Assembly: GCA_020744225.1 (NCBI GenBank)
Contig: JAGMWG010000013.1
Span: 1,302,001-1,366,000 of the forward strand
Origin: Paraphoma chrysanthemicola
Lineage: Eukaryota; Ascomycota; Dothideomycetes; Pleosporales; Phaeosphaeriaceae
DNA: 64,000 nucleotides
Reading direction: 5' to 3'
The notes beneath the pieces were generated by a model, which was given only the letters and a program-made list of their open reading frames with translations, did no database searches and was not told the origin of the DNA. Of this stretch, positions 21,581 to 33,571 are shown piece after piece; positions within the stretch are counted from its first letter, which is position 1; the number at the start of each line of letters is the position of its first letter. Both the position numbers and the translations under genes were made by a program.

Positions 21581-22201
21581 AGGACACGCTCTTCGCTCAG
21601 TATTGTGTCGCAATTGACATCTATGGCTGCGATAATTTTGCTGGTCTATTGGGTGAATATCAATTTACCTACTCACCGATCCCGCAAATGTTACCAAACA
21701 CGCCTCTCGAGCAATAATATGCTCGGACATGTGGTTTCCTGGAGGTGCGCGGGGGCGTCACAGGACATCAAATGATCTATCAAGCCGGACATCTAGTTCC
21801 GTCGGAAGCAGTCTTGCGACATCGACTCGTGGCAGCCGAGGAAGAACTAGCTACTGAGTCGCACGGCAAGGCTTTTGCAGGTGCAAGCATCGGCAACGCT
21901 ATCCGAATCCCAGAGAGCTGGAGTCGGCGGGGCCCCAGATATTTGGCTCCCAGTTCCGGGGTAGTGGATGGGGATGCCACCAGACCTTGTCCGGTATTGC
22001 ATGTCCGCACCTCAGCTCAACACTCGCAAGAGGGCATCGCGCGTCGGCCATATTTATACGCTTCGCTCATGCAGCATACGAATCTAAGACAGCTGTGTCG
22101 ATCGTACCTCGATACATTGTGTCTCAAACAGTATTGACGACCCTTCCAATCTTTGGACTCAAGGTCATCTTCACGAATTCTCTTCTTACCTATTCTCGAG
22201 C
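21581..22201. promoter_or_regulatory. Bidirectional promoter, CMD-like / permease, with TGTCCGG sites
   Basis: This 621-bp region separates divergent starts. It carries the heptamer TGTCCGG at 21988-21994 and again on the minus strand at 21785-21791. A CGGGGCCCC run occurs at 21928-21936. CGG/CCG triplets are typical targets of Zn2Cys6 regulators, and one such gene lies 5 kb away. Function is inferred. Confidence 0.5.
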
Positions 22202-23939
22202 ATGGCGATGCAAAAGCCCGAGAGCCCCGAGCGCTATGAGCTCGATGAAAAGGCACCTTATGTCGAGGCTGCGCATCTCGATCATTCCCTGCGAGCGGGA
22301 CTCTCGTATGATGATGCGACATACGTGCACGAGTTTTCGACGAAGAACCACAACAAGGTTTTCAGGAAGGTCGACTGGCGGCTCATGCCGATGCTCATGT
22401 CCTTGTACTTAATCGCGAACCTGGACCGGTACGTAACTCAGAACTTCTGATGGAAATGAGACTGACATCAGTGGTTGTCAGTGCCAATCTCGGCAATGCC
22501 AAAATCGAAGGTCTGGAGAAAGACCTGGGAATGAAAGGCATCGATTATAACCTCGCCAACATGCTCTTCTTCATCCCTTATATCCTGCTCGAGGTTCCTG
22601 CCAACACTATACTCATGCGCTTCAAGAAGCCATCACTTTGGATTGGCTTCATTGTCACCTCATGGGGCATTGTAATGACTTGTACTGGCGTGGTCAAAAA
22701 CTTTGCGGGACTGTTGATATGCCGCTTACTTCTTGGAGTGTTTGAGTAGGTCCAAGACGGAAACTGTTTCCCCGCTTCCTTCTTGTACTGACACTATCAG
22801 GGCCGGCTTCTTCCCGGGCGCAGTGTTCTTGCTTTCCCAATGGTACCCACCGCACATGACCCAAGTTCGCATGGCATTTCTATACTGTGCTGCTGCCATG
22901 TCCGGGGCGTTCTCAGGTCTCCTCGCAGCCGGGTTTGCAAAGATGCGTGGACTGGGTGGCCTCAATGGTCAGACTCTTTAACTTGCGCCCACCTTCTTGT
23001 GCTTACAGTTTCACAGGCTGGAACTGGATCTTCATCCTCGAAGGCATTCTCACCGTTGTACTTGGAATCAGTGCGTTTTGGCTTCTGCCAGACTCTCCGT
23101 CGCATTCTGGAAGATGGCTTGCAGAGCCCGAAGTAAAATATCTCAATCTTTTGTACCGCAAATACCGTGGCATTCGCCGAGAAGATCAAAAGGCAAACGA
23201 ACTGCCTGAGGAGAAAGCCATGAACAAGAAGCAAAAGATAAAGGTGTTCCTTTCTGTCATCACCGACTGGCAGATTTACCTACAGTCGCTCATCTTCATG
23301 GCTTCTTCGGTTCCAACGTATGCGCTCAAATTCACCCTTCCGCAAATCATGGTCAATATGGGCTTCTCGAGTACCAACGCACAACTTTTATCGGCGCCTC
23401 CGTACGTGGCTGGTGCCATTTCCGCCGTCGTAGTCGCAAACTTTGCCGACAAGTTCCGCTGGCGTCTGCCCTTCATCGTCGGGCCGCTTCTCAGTCTCAT
23501 GTGCGCCTACGCCGTGCTCTTTAGCTTCAGTGCGAAAATTTCGCAGCATGTGGCTTTGTGCTATACCTTTGTGCATGTGGCTACCATGAGCGTCTATCCT
23601 GTCATTCCAGGCGGTAATACCTGGACCGTTAACAATCTCGCCGGCCCAGACAAGCGAGGCATGGGCATCGCATTCATGATCGGGCTGGGCAACTGCGGAG
23701 GCATCATTGGAAGTTTCATCTTCCTTGGTGACGAAAAGCCGCGGTACCAGACTGGCTGGGGCACTTGTCTCGGCTTCATCATAGGTGGCATACTATCTGC
23801 TTCGACCCTAGAGACGGTTTACAAGATTATAAACAAGAAACGGGACGCTGTTCCAGAGTCGGAAGTGCGAGCCAGGTACACTGAGCAGGAGCTTGTGCGC
23901 ATGGGTGATCGTAGCCCACTTTTCAGGTACACGTTGTGA
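22202..23939 (+). CDS. MFS permease, allantoate/nicotinate (Dal5/Tna1) family
   Basis: Four exons: 22202-22428, 22482-22745, 22801-22967 and 23017-23939. Introns of 49-55 bp restore NLDRANLGNAKIEGL, LLGVFEAGFFPGAVFLLSQW and GLNGWNWIFILEG, all hallmark segments of the anion:cation symporter group. The product has 526 residues with 12 predicted membrane segments, a 60-residue cytosolic N-terminus and a central loop (KANELPEEKAMNKKQKIKV). These permeases carry small organic anions into the cell. The divergent CMD-like gene and the nearby monooxygenase and cyclase suggest it imports the compound that the cluster degrades. Confidence 0.93.
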
Positions 23940-24840
23940 TCAGTCTTAGTGCTCGAAAGCTGTCATGGCCGTGTCATCACATCTGCGACACCTGTGGTCA
24001 TGTGAAATGATCATGCAGGGTTGCGATGCATCGATAGAGATACTACCAAATTACTCAGCTCTCGTCTCGCGCCTGCGGTGTGCGTGTCATGTACTTTCTA
24101 GTATATATGATCAAAATATTACCCCCATCATGCTCGATCTGACTCTCCGCGACAAATTCCATGCTGCGACAATTTTTTAGGGCTCTCGAATGTGAACATG
24201 CATGATCTTGTGTCTCTACCGCGCCCGTGTTGGTTCCTGGACTTGAAGAGCACCACAAAGGCAAGCCTGTCGTTTACATTTCAGAACTCCAAAGGCTTTC
24301 GCAACTTTCTACATCTGTAGCATAACACCGAAATTCAACTGTGAATCTTTAAGCTACTGTACAGGGTACAATTCACTTGTACCTGGGTATATCTAGCTTA
24401 CTAAAGGTGCGTAGTATTTATGGGCACTATACTGATAGCTCTGAATTATACAAGTGCACGGTTGCGTACTAGAGGCACAGGGAAATTTTCGAGTATAAGA
24501 AACGCGGCTGTGCTATGTGAATGACAGACACGAAGGGTTCACTTTGCAGGAGCTCGACGGAATGCGTGTCAAATTCCGCGGTCTGACGAGTCTTCTCTTG
24601 GAACTGGACCTTGCGCACTCATCGAGGTGCAACATTGCAGTTGTATGAACCATTCTGCTCCATTTTATTGGTGTCAAATTTGCGAATACACATGTCCTTC
24701 AAGCCTCGAGAAAGTGATATTCACTTTGCGCTTCCGAAAAGAGTACGGATGGGAAGATGTCAAGTCCTAACGATTCGATATGTGCCCTCTCTCTATATAT
24801 ATGTACATGAACGCTGTGTCCAGCAATAAAGTGCAACCTT
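23940..24840. other. Gene-free stretch between convergent genes
   Basis: This 900-bp spacer separates the 3' ends of the permease and the Baeyer-Villiger monooxygenase genes. No supported gene; short frames carry no domain. It is AT-richer than the coding flanks and should contain both terminators. Confidence 0.55.
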
Positions 24841-26924
24841 CTAATCATGAATATCTGGCAAAACAAACAAATTATAGTACTCGTCGAAATCAAGCGTCTG
24901 AGTCGCGCCCACGCTCTGTCCCTTGGTTTCCCTTGGGGTGAAGCCATTTCCGAGATAAGCGAATCGGTTTGACTTGGCCTCCTCAAGGCGATCGATCTGA
25001 AAATCTTCCCATCGTGGGTTCTTGATAGCTTCCATGAAGTGAAAACTTGTACCTATCACCAATTGTTAGTTTCGGGCTGAAAGGAGAAATTGGCTTCATC
25101 TTACCGCCGTAAATTGCGACGACAGGTCCGTCAATCGTCCCTCGTTTGTACCAACTCCGGCAACCCTTGGTCCACACCGTTCGCTCAAGATACTTTTGGA
25201 TGTGCTGGTTATACTCCTCATTCGCATCATTTCGAACCTCGAAGCTCTTGATGCTCTCCGTCTGCAGCTTTTCTAGCCACTTGTAAACGTGTATGGCCGT
25301 TGCCTGGACACCAAGGACAAGCGAGCCGTTGCTAATGGGGCTATTGGGGCCGATGAATGTGAAGTAATTGGGCATGTCCGGGACGAGGAAACCAAAGTAC
25401 GCCTTGGGGAGATCCGCTGTCCACTTCTCGGCAAGATTGACGCCGTTGCGACCGACAACTGGGAAGGAGGGCTTGAAAGATGTGTCGAACCCTGTGGCGC
25501 AGACAATAACATCGTATTCTTTGACCTCCCCTGATCGTGTCACAATACCTTTTTCAGTGACGGACTGAACATCGTCCCAGCGCATTTCGACATTGTCTTG
25601 GGTGATGGCCTCAAGGAAGCCCGGTCCGGGAGTTTGACGGCGGCAGCCAACCGGGAAGCTAGGTAGTAGCAGTTCTGCTGCCCGCCTGCCTTTTTCGCTA
25701 TTGCCCAGACGATCTGTCATACTCTTGCGAAACATCTCTACCGCTCGCTTCTGTACGTCGCTGTCTGCAAGTGCGCGATGGAAGTTCTCTATCCGCCTAT
25801 CCATAATGGCAACGCGATACTGGCGGAGAAGTTCAGGGTCCTTGAATATCTCGAGAGTCTTCTCGGTGAAATTATAATCCGAGTCCATTTCTGGATCGTT
25901 TGCAGTCGGCTCGTTGATTCCAGGCGCTGGCGAGATCCACGTCTGCGTTCGAACGTAGCAGTCCATATCTTTGACCACAGCTGCGAGCTTGGGAACAATC
26001 TGAATGCCAGAGGAGCCGATCCCAATCACCGCGACACGTTTATCGGTGAAGTCGTACTCTTGGTCCCATCGTGCCGAGTGGATTAGCTTGCCCTTGAAGC
26101 TCTGGAGGCCTTCGATACTTGGCCACTTCCAGTTGCTACATCTTTGTCAGAATCATGAAGTCCGAGTCGTTCGCCATCAACTGTCTTACTTGAGTACACC
26201 TCCAGCATTGATGAAGACGTCAACTTCGTCATGCACAGTCGCACCACTGCCATTTTGCACCTGGATCTCCCATTTGCCCTTGGCCTCGTTCCACTTGGCT
26301 GATTTGACAGAATGCTTGTATTTGATGTATTGATTGCAGTCGTATTTATCAGCCACATCATGCATGTAATCATGAATCTGCTCAGCTGTAGCATAGTAAT
26401 TTGGCCACTTTGGATTCGGGGCGAAGCTGAAGGCATAGTTGTGGGCAGGAATATCGCACTTGCATCCTGGGTATCTAGAACACGATTAGGTTGGCTGCAA
26501 ATCTTTCGAGGTTGTAAGAGGGCAAACTATACCTGTTCTCAAGCCATGTACCGCCCAAATCCTCGTTGCGCTCATATATGACCAGTTCCGCATTCTTGTC
26601 CTGCATCTTCTGGCTGAAAAGAATGGCCATCATCAGCCCAGAGTAGCCGGCGCCCATGCATGCGACCCGGATGGGTCGTCGAGTGCCAATGGGCCTCTCC
26701 AGAATGGTATATTTGGGGTCGAGTAGTGGTGCAGCATCTTTGGCCAGGCTTGTGACATGTTGCTCAACAGCTGCGAGTGTGCGTTCAACTTGCGCAGGTA
26801 TTACGTGTGGTTTTTTGCAAATCTTGGGCGTAAACACCTCGGGTGTAATTTCCACGGGAACTGCTGATGGTGCCATGGCTTCGTGCTTGCTGCTGATTGT
26901 GATGAGGTCAGATTCATGGCGCAT
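24841..26924 (-). CDS. Baeyer-Villiger monooxygenase (class B flavoprotein)
   Basis: Four exons: 26924-26533, 26474-26190, 26135-25105 and 25052-24841. Introns of 52-58 bp join ENR/YPGCKCDIPAH, GGVLN/NWKWPSIEGL and YGG/TSFHFMEAI in phase. The product has 639 residues. The FAD site is CMGAGYSGLM near residue 91, with ERNEDLGGTW following. The BVMO fingerprint FxGxxxHxxxW is present as FKGKLIHSARW. The NADPH site is VIGIGSSGIQIVP, and VCATGFDTSF is the usual ATG motif. Such enzymes insert oxygen into ketones to give esters or lactones. An in-frame ATG at 26876 is an alternative start. It is divergent from the Zn2Cys6 regulator. Confidence 0.95.
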
Positions 26925-27222
26925 CTTGATGCATATATATCCTCCGATTCACTGACTGGGCTCATAGGCCGCGGTACGAGCTCTGATCGTCGCCGGAATT
27001 CAATGTCCGGATGGGGTGTACGCTAAACGGAACTAAGTGTCCGAAGCTGCTCTACTGCGGGGCCCCGCCGTCCTCCTCGAGCCCGCGAAGGGCCGTAACG
27101 GGAAATCACTCCCTACCTTTTCGCGAAAACGATGCACCTTTCAATGTGCGAACCTTGTCGTATCGTCAATATCCACAAAGGCATGCAATGGTGGGGTGAG
27201 CCCATGACACCGAATTGACGCA
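26925..27222. promoter_or_regulatory. Bidirectional promoter, BVMO / Zn2Cys6 regulator
   Basis: These 298 bp hold TGTCCGG at 27004-27010 and a 12-bp palindrome GCGGGGCCCCGC at 27057-27068, which contains CGG-N4-CCG. Both suit binding by a zinc-cluster regulator, possibly the adjacent gene product acting on itself and on the monooxygenase. This is inferred from sequence only. Confidence 0.5.
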
Positions 27223-29765
27223 ATGCCGCCAAAGCTTTCACCGATCCCCAGGAGCACGCAAGGCAGCTCGCGCATTGAACGCGCGACCCACAGGCCTGCG
27301 ACATGCAAGACGTGTACTTCATGTCGCCAAAAGAAGATCAAATGTAGTGGCAATCGGCCACAGTGCGACGCGTGCGCTGCAAGCAAGCTGGACTGCGCCT
27401 ACCCCCGCGATGCCAGGCGAGAGCCACGACCGTCAAGAGCACTCTTTCAATCCCTCGAGGCTACCATGTCGGCGATGCTGGAGCACATGAAGAGTTCTGG
27501 AAGCAGTACACCCGCACTTGAGCACGCGTTGCGCTCGACAACATCATCCTTGGACCACGAGCTAGACCGCGAAGAGGCAAACTTTGACGGACTGCAGCCA
27601 GCCACTCCAGAGTCGCCCGAACCTGTGCCATTACCAACACCAGCGGCGTCAACGACTACCTTTACTGCTTCTCCCATGTGTGCACAGGCCCAGTCGCCAC
27701 AAATGCATTCGCAAGCGGCCGATGCACCGTTTCATCCCAACACAAGCATGTCCAGCTTCTCCGCTCACTCGCAGCCTCTGACCAACGATTTGTCATTCGA
27801 CTCAGCACGACACACAAGCTTACACAAATCAACTCCAACTCCAGCCTTGGAGCCGCCGGAACGGACGTCGTATGTTATTGGTGACGGTGAAAAGGACCCA
27901 TCGAATGGTCTTTCCCCGTGCGAAGCACGCGTGGCTGGCGTGTTTCACGAGCATGGTTGTGTATCCTCAGTTCATGGCCTGGCGGGTATCATGAATCCCA
28001 CGAGACGGGCATTGCACAAGAAGAACATCTCCCGAGTTTCCCGGCAAGGTGAGGCAGCCGTATCTGCATCCAAGGCACGACTCATCAGCAATGCTATTTT
28101 GCAAAAGCAGCGCGAGGGCCGCTTGTTTCGACAACCTCAGCAGTCAATTGATCTGGACGGGTGTGAACCAGATCTAGCAAAGCACTTGATAACCCTACAT
28201 TTCAATCGTCATCACTGCTCATATCTCATCACGTATCGGCCGGCCATTCTGGACAGCATTGCGACTGGTGGGCCGTGGGTCAACAAGCTCCTGCTCAACG
28301 CCATATACTACAGTAGCTCACTACACAGCGACCGACCCGCGTTGAGGGCCCCAGGCCACGATCCAGGAAATGTGGGAGGTCGATTTTATGATCGCTTCTG
28401 CTCTCTCCTCATTGAAGCAATGGGCAAGCCGAGCGTTCCTTCTGCCGTTGCACTTTTGCTCACGAGCGTTACACTGGTAGCACAAGGTAAAGTAAGCGCT
28501 GGTTGGGCACTCTCGGGCACAGCCTACAGGATGATTATTGACCTCGGTTGTCACTTGATGCTCGGACCAGACTATCAAGAGCTTCGGCCTGAAAGCGGCT
28601 CGCAAATGTTGATCAGGGATATAGAGCATGAAACGCGCAAGCGACTCTACTGGGGAGCTTACATTACAGACGTCATCCAGTCTCTCTATCTCGGTCGACA
28701 GTGTACTTTTGCAACTACGGAAGCCCGAGTCCCGCTTCAGCTTCTTGACACATTCGAGGAGCTTGAAGACTGGGAGCCATATGTAGATCCAACCCAGCCC
28801 ATCTCACGACCACCACCTTATGACCCTCAACCGATATACTCAGCATCGAGTTTCACAATTTGTGTCCGGCTTATGCAGATTGGTGCGCTAGTCAGTGATC
28901 TCTACGGTATTAGCACAGTAAGCTATGACACGGAAGTGGTACTCAAGAAGAAAGACACAATTGAACAACAGCTCCATTTGTGGGTCACGACGTTGCCAGA
29001 TCACCTCGTGTTTGATCCAGAAGGCTCGCAGATACCGCCACCTCATCAAATAACCCTCTTGTAAGTCCTATCCCCACCTCCCTGTGACTTCACCAGCTCA
29101 TGGCATGCAGTACTACGTACCATACACTACGTATCTTGTTGTATCGGGCCTTGCTCGAGGAGGGGCACTTGCGAAAACATACGGATTCGGAAATGAAACG
29201 TTTCAGCGAGCAAGAGTGCATCGCAAGCGCTCTCACCATTGAAAAGCATGTCCGCGCGTATCGAAAAACATTTACTCTTCGTCGCGCACCTTTTGAGCTC
29301 TCCTATGCGATATACTCCGCCGTCGCCATTATCCTTCCGCAGGAGCGCCATGAGCGGGGACATTTTACCGACTTGATCGCCTTTTTCTGGACCTGTTTGG
29401 GCGAGTTGCAGCATGGGTGTAACTTTGGCTTGAAAAAGCCGCTATCCGTCTTGCGAGACATGGCGCGCGAGTTCCAGTTGAGCTCCAAGGAACGCCAACC
29501 CGACAATACACAGCAACTAGCTTACGAGAGTCTCGACGAAAGCTTCTTTCCTCAGCTGCCTTTGGCCTCTCCAGACCATCATCACGAGCTCTACACGGCA
29601 GCGCAGTACCTGCACAATCTCAATGCACAAAGCGCTATTGATACCTATGGTTTGGAGCCGGACATGGCTGGAACGGGATACACAAATTTTCTAAATGATC
29701 AGGAGTGGGATCTTTCTCGAAATACATTATACGGCCTTTTTGCACCGACTCAATCATTCACATAG
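27223..29765 (+). CDS. Zn2Cys6 transcription factor with fungal-specific TF domain
   Basis: Exons are 27223-29060 and 29111-29765; the 50-bp intron (GTAAGT...CAG) joins IPPPHQITL to FTTYHTLRILLYRALL in phase. The product has 830 residues. The zinc cluster lies at residues 31-58: C-TS-C-RQKKIK-C-x6-C-DA-C-x6-C. A Ser/Pro-rich linker of about 170 residues follows. The fungal_trans domain then starts around residue 300, with HFNRHHCSYLITYRPAILD, AYRMIIDLGCHLML and HETRKRLYWGAYITDVIQSLYLGRQ. It sits in the middle of the metabolic cluster, so it is the likely pathway activator. TGTCCGG sites in three nearby divergent promoters are candidate targets. Confidence 0.93.
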
Positions 29766-29901
29766 CCAGGGGCAGTTAAGAGATTCTTTGTACACTAAAT
29801 TAAGGCTAAATATCTTCGGCCGTGCACTTTTCGAATAGCAAAACCAAGCAGCCAAATGTATCTTGCCTGAATCAATAGGCAGCATTTCGAAGCATTTGAT
29901 G

Positions 29902-30567
29902 CTACAAGACTTCTTGCACCTTCCATACGCGACGAATGTTGGGTTTCGCCGCGTTCCCTCTAATGCGAAAGGTCCATTCCGTTTTGGTGCTTTTCTCCCA
30001 TATTGGGCCTCCAAGCCCACTCTCTTCGTCATAGTAGTTGAAACCGTAAAATGATGCTGTGTCGATGTCGCCGTATGCCTTATTCAAGGCATACCTTCGC
30101 GCAGCATTCCATCCGGGTACAATTGCCAAACCAGGACCGTGCTCGACATTGTACCATTCGTGATAGTCTGCCTCCTTTTCTGGCCGTGGTGTCGAACCGA
30201 CAATAACGAGCTTCGATCCGAGCACGGGTCTATGCGATAGAGGGTGAGTTGTGCTTGGTGCGTCCGCGGTTGGCGCGCCTTTGTCTCGGCCATTGATGAA
30301 GCCACACACGACCCAGGAAATGTCAAGGTGCGGATTCGCGGCAACGTCCTCGTCGTACAATTCGTTGGAACTTGTAAGAGAACTTGTGTCACCTATTGTG
30401 TAGACGGCCAGCTGAGAGGGTTGTTTGCCGTCATCGGCCACCGCCGTGTAAATTCGCTCGACGTTGGGGCATGGTGATTTTGGATGGACGTGTCTCGAAT
30501 CAGGCGTAGCGCTTTGCTTTGACTCGACGACGCGCAGCAGAACCCCAGATTCGCGAGATGCCAACAT
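29902..30567 (-). CDS. EthD-type dimeric alpha/beta-barrel protein
   Basis: Single exon, 221 residues, ATG at 30567. The C-terminal half has the EthD signature: ADYHEWYNVEHGPGLAIVPG, then WNAARRYALNKAYGDIDTAS, ending in a Trp-rich strand (TEWTFRIRGNAAKPNIRRVW). The N-terminal half looks like a second, more diverged lobe. EthD proteins are small ferredoxin-fold partners in degradation of ethers and aromatics and sometimes act as dehydratases or cyclases. It is convergent with the regulator (136-bp gap) and divergent from the cyclase-family gene, with which it shares a promoter. Confidence 0.82.
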   Translation of the reverse strand: MLASRESGVLLRVVESKQSATPDSRHVHPKSPCPNVERIYTAVADDGKQPSQLAVYTIGDTSSLTSSNELYDEDVAANPHLDISWVVCGFINGRDKGAPTADAPSTTHPLSHRPVLGSKLVIVGSTPRPEKEADYHEWYNVEHGPGLAIVPGWNAARRYALNKAYGDIDTASFYGFNYYDEESGLGGPIWEKSTKTEWTFRIRGNAAKPNIRRVWKVQEVL

Positions 30568-30914
30568 TTCGGCCTTAGGTTATTGGCTTTGTTGATGAAC
30601 GGAATTTCTAGTGATGATATAACTAGTAAAGAAAGTCTAACAAATATCGCCTATGTACTGCAGTGTTTCTTGAATGCGGATATAAGAACGCGTGTATATC
30701 TCCGGAGGATTGCATAGTCGCGTACCCGGATCTTGTCCGGACATCATATTCCGGCCAGCGGACTTCATAAAACCGCGCTCCACGCTAAGCCAATGTAGTC
30801 TCCATGCATCAAACGATGCGTAATGTCTCAAGCATCTAAATTTCTAGCGAGACTTGTCATTATTGCTGTAGTAGTACGCCAGTCACATTCAGTCATTCGC
30901 AACATAAGACAAGA
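30568..30914. promoter_or_regulatory. Bidirectional promoter, EthD / cyclase, with palindromic TGTCCGGACA
   Basis: The 347-bp region holds the perfect 10-bp palindrome TGTCCGGACA at 30734-30743. Its half overlaps the heptamer seen in the two other divergent promoters of the cluster. Further CCGG cores lie at about 30701 and 30751. Confidence 0.55.
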
Positions 30915-32113
30915 ATGGCAAAATTGACCATGAATCTCCCGACCTTATCCGAACTGCCTATCCACGAGGGCGACCCGCCAAACTCAGCGTGGGGTATCTG
31001 GGGCGATTCGAAAGAAGCCTCTCTGGGCTCGCTCAATTATCTTACCGACGAGAATGTTCTGAAAGTAACCAAAGAAGAAGTGAAGACTGGAGAGCGCATC
31101 GGTCTCGAGTATGATTGTTGGAACTACATGTTTTGTTACGGCCCGGAGCCTAATACGTGATGTTTAGTCTACCTCTCGACTTTTTCGACCCTCCACTTCT
31201 TGGCAGAGCCGGTTTCCAACAAAAGGTTATTGACAAGAATCCTCTCGTAGTCAATGATGACGTGGTATGTTGAATTTACCAAACGACACTGCGTAGTCCG
31301 TGTTACTGATGGAAAGGCATTCTAGATATCATTCAACACTCAAGGAAGTTCGCAATGGGATAGCCTAAGACATTTCGCCTTTCAAAAGGAGAAGAAGTTC
31401 TACAACGGGTGTGCTTGCACGAGCCCGTCTCTAGAATCAAACGGCTGATCAAGAACTAGCGCAACTCAGAGTGAGGTACATGCTGCTGAGCGGACGGCAG
31501 TCAACGGTCTCCAGCCATGGACTGAAAAGGGTGTTGTAGGCCGTGGGGTATTGATTGACTATGCCTCATTCGCCAAAGCAAAACAGACCTCAATTTCACA
31601 CTTTGCTCCCCACGCGATTACTCTGGCGGACATTCTCGCCATTGCTCAAGAACAAGGGACTGAGTTTCGCACAGGAGATATCCTACTTCTTCGCACCGGC
31701 TACGTCGAAGCCTACAGGACACTTGGGAGTAGACGAAAGATAGAGGTCGCTAGCATTAAGGAATGGTGCGGTCTTGGGCAAAGCAAGGCGACTACAGAGT
31801 GGTTATGGCAGAGGCAATTTGCTGCTGTAATCAGCGACTCTCCCGGATTTGAAGTCAGACGTAAGTTGTCATGGTATATATTCTCATTGCGACGAAGCCT
31901 TGACCGTTGGATCTAGCACCCGTCGAAAAAGAGTGGCATTTGCATCCAATTCTGCTAGCGGGCTGGGGAACACCGATCGGGGAGCTATTTGACCTGGATC
32001 GCCTGGCGCAACTGTGTCAGGCGCGTCAAAGTTGGTCCTTTCTGTTCACGTCTGCACCACTCAATTATACTGGAGCTGTCGCTTCGCCACCGAATGCGAT
32101 TGCAATTTTGTAA
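30915..32113 (+). CDS. Cyclase-family (kynurenine formamidase-like) hydrolase
   Basis: Five exons: 30915-31108, 31168-31264, 31326-31408, 31460-31860 and 31917-32113, all joins in phase. The product has 323 residues. It begins with LPTLSELPIHEG, SAWGIWGD and LGSLNYLTDENV, typical of fungal PF04199 proteins. SFNTQGSSQWDSLRHFAFQ then provides the metal-binding region, although the usual HxGTHxDxxxH is replaced by this variant, as is common in this subgroup. It continues with YNGATQSEVHAAER, GRGVLIDYASF and FRTGDILLLRTGY, and closes with APLNYTGAVASPPNAIAIL. Such enzymes hydrolyse amides, lactones or ring C-C bonds. In this cluster it could open a lactone made by the BVMO; that is inference. Confidence 0.9.
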
Positions 32114-33569
32114 CTTATACGACCGCGTTGCGTGCACAGCAAACCCCTCGGGCAGATCTGTACAAGCTATTACGAACCAGGAATGCATGATCTAGAGTGC
32201 CATTCTGAACGGTAAATTCGATAGTAGTCCTCTGCCGTGCAGCTGTCCTTCCCGTTCATACGTTAGATGAGTAGAGACAACAAGTCAACTCACCCCGCAT
32301 ACTTCATTTCGATCTATTCCTGTCTCAATCTTTCCTGTAGCTGTCCATCCTTGAGAAAGAAAACGAGTCAGTGTATGCTGATTGTGTCAGGTGCGATATC
32401 GCACGATGCTTCACAAGGACAATTGCCGAGTACGTCTGTTCGCAGAAGGCATCGATTTTCGAACGATGCGGCGCCGGAGGACTGTGTTTTGTGGTTGAAG
32501 TCGCGAACTGGGCTGCAAGTCGAGGAATTGGAGCTCGCTAATACTTCGCAGAGGCATTGATATGAATGCGCCGTGGCCTGCAAATGTGGTATGGTAGTAT
32601 TCGGTACCTCCCAAACCTTTGGCGGGGCACTGCGCAAGCTTCGGCGGGCTACGGTAACGTTAGTTACCATAACTACCGGGCGTAACCTCGTGAATTTTAC
32701 TACGTGCACCTCACCTCCACTACACACAATGCACGTCCGCCACGGGAAACAAAGCATGGAGACCACCAATAAGAATACCACGAGCTGTTAAGATTGCGTC
32801 TGCTTACCATTGCGATGGACTCGATTTTGATTCTGCACAGCGGCGCGAGCTTCTAGTCAACATAGCACGCCGTGGCTTGATGTGGCAGGGAACCATGCTT
32901 TAGGTCCAGCGTAGATGCCGCAAAACGATTGCATACTCGCCGGCGTTCCCGAGAAAACGCACTGAAAGCCACAAAGAGGTTGGCAGATAATGACCAAATT
33001 GGCCAAGGGCATAATGGACGATGTCGGCTCGAAATTGACTACAGATCTCAGCCTCTTTACAAGATCTCCTTGTGTCATCCTGAAACTAATGCAAATGGGC
33101 CAGTGCCTAGGCATACTGCTGCTGCGGTAATTTTTCCACGCGCTAGGAGGAGGTGACCGTAGTCCATAGAGTCACGTTGCGGCTGAGTTGAAGTATTAGC
33201 CACTCCCCATCTTAACCAATTGTAGGCTAAAGCTGAGCAGAGGAACATGAATGGCTCTCAATGCCAGATGCTCACTACGCAAGACCCGCGATTAGTCGGT
33301 GTCAAAGGCCCAAGGAAAGGAGATTGCTTTGGCTTCTCAGCTGACTTCGAGTCTGCGAGGCGTGTCCGTTCCAGGTATTGACCATGCTGCTGTGCAGTAA
33401 AGTCACCTCAACGTATCGTTGTGGCTGACTGAGCTCTCTTCCTAATCAAGATTAGGCTGGCAACCACACGAAGTAGTTTCACAGCAAATCCTACCAGGAG
33501 TGCAGACAGTCCGTTATCGCAGCCCTCAATTGGTCGCACGTGCCTTTATCGGCATGCGCGATCTTGAGT
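32114..33569. other. Gene-free stretch, 1.45 kb
   Basis: No supported gene. A 137-codon minus-strand frame (32368-32781) starts without ATG and has no domain. A short inverted repeat GGTAAC-N4-GTTACC lies at 32653-32668. The right end abuts the transposon, so it may include older degraded DNA. Confidence 0.5.
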
Positions 33570-33571
33570 TA

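Noticed and set aside
31109..31160. C-terminal extension of the first cyclase exon ending at 31160
   Set aside because: It is intron sequence; splicing at 31109/31167 restores the conserved DLPLDFFDPPLLGRAGF segment.
32368..32781. 137-codon minus frame with hydrophobic start
   Set aside because: Starts at GTG, has no domain and overlaps open frames on the other strand.
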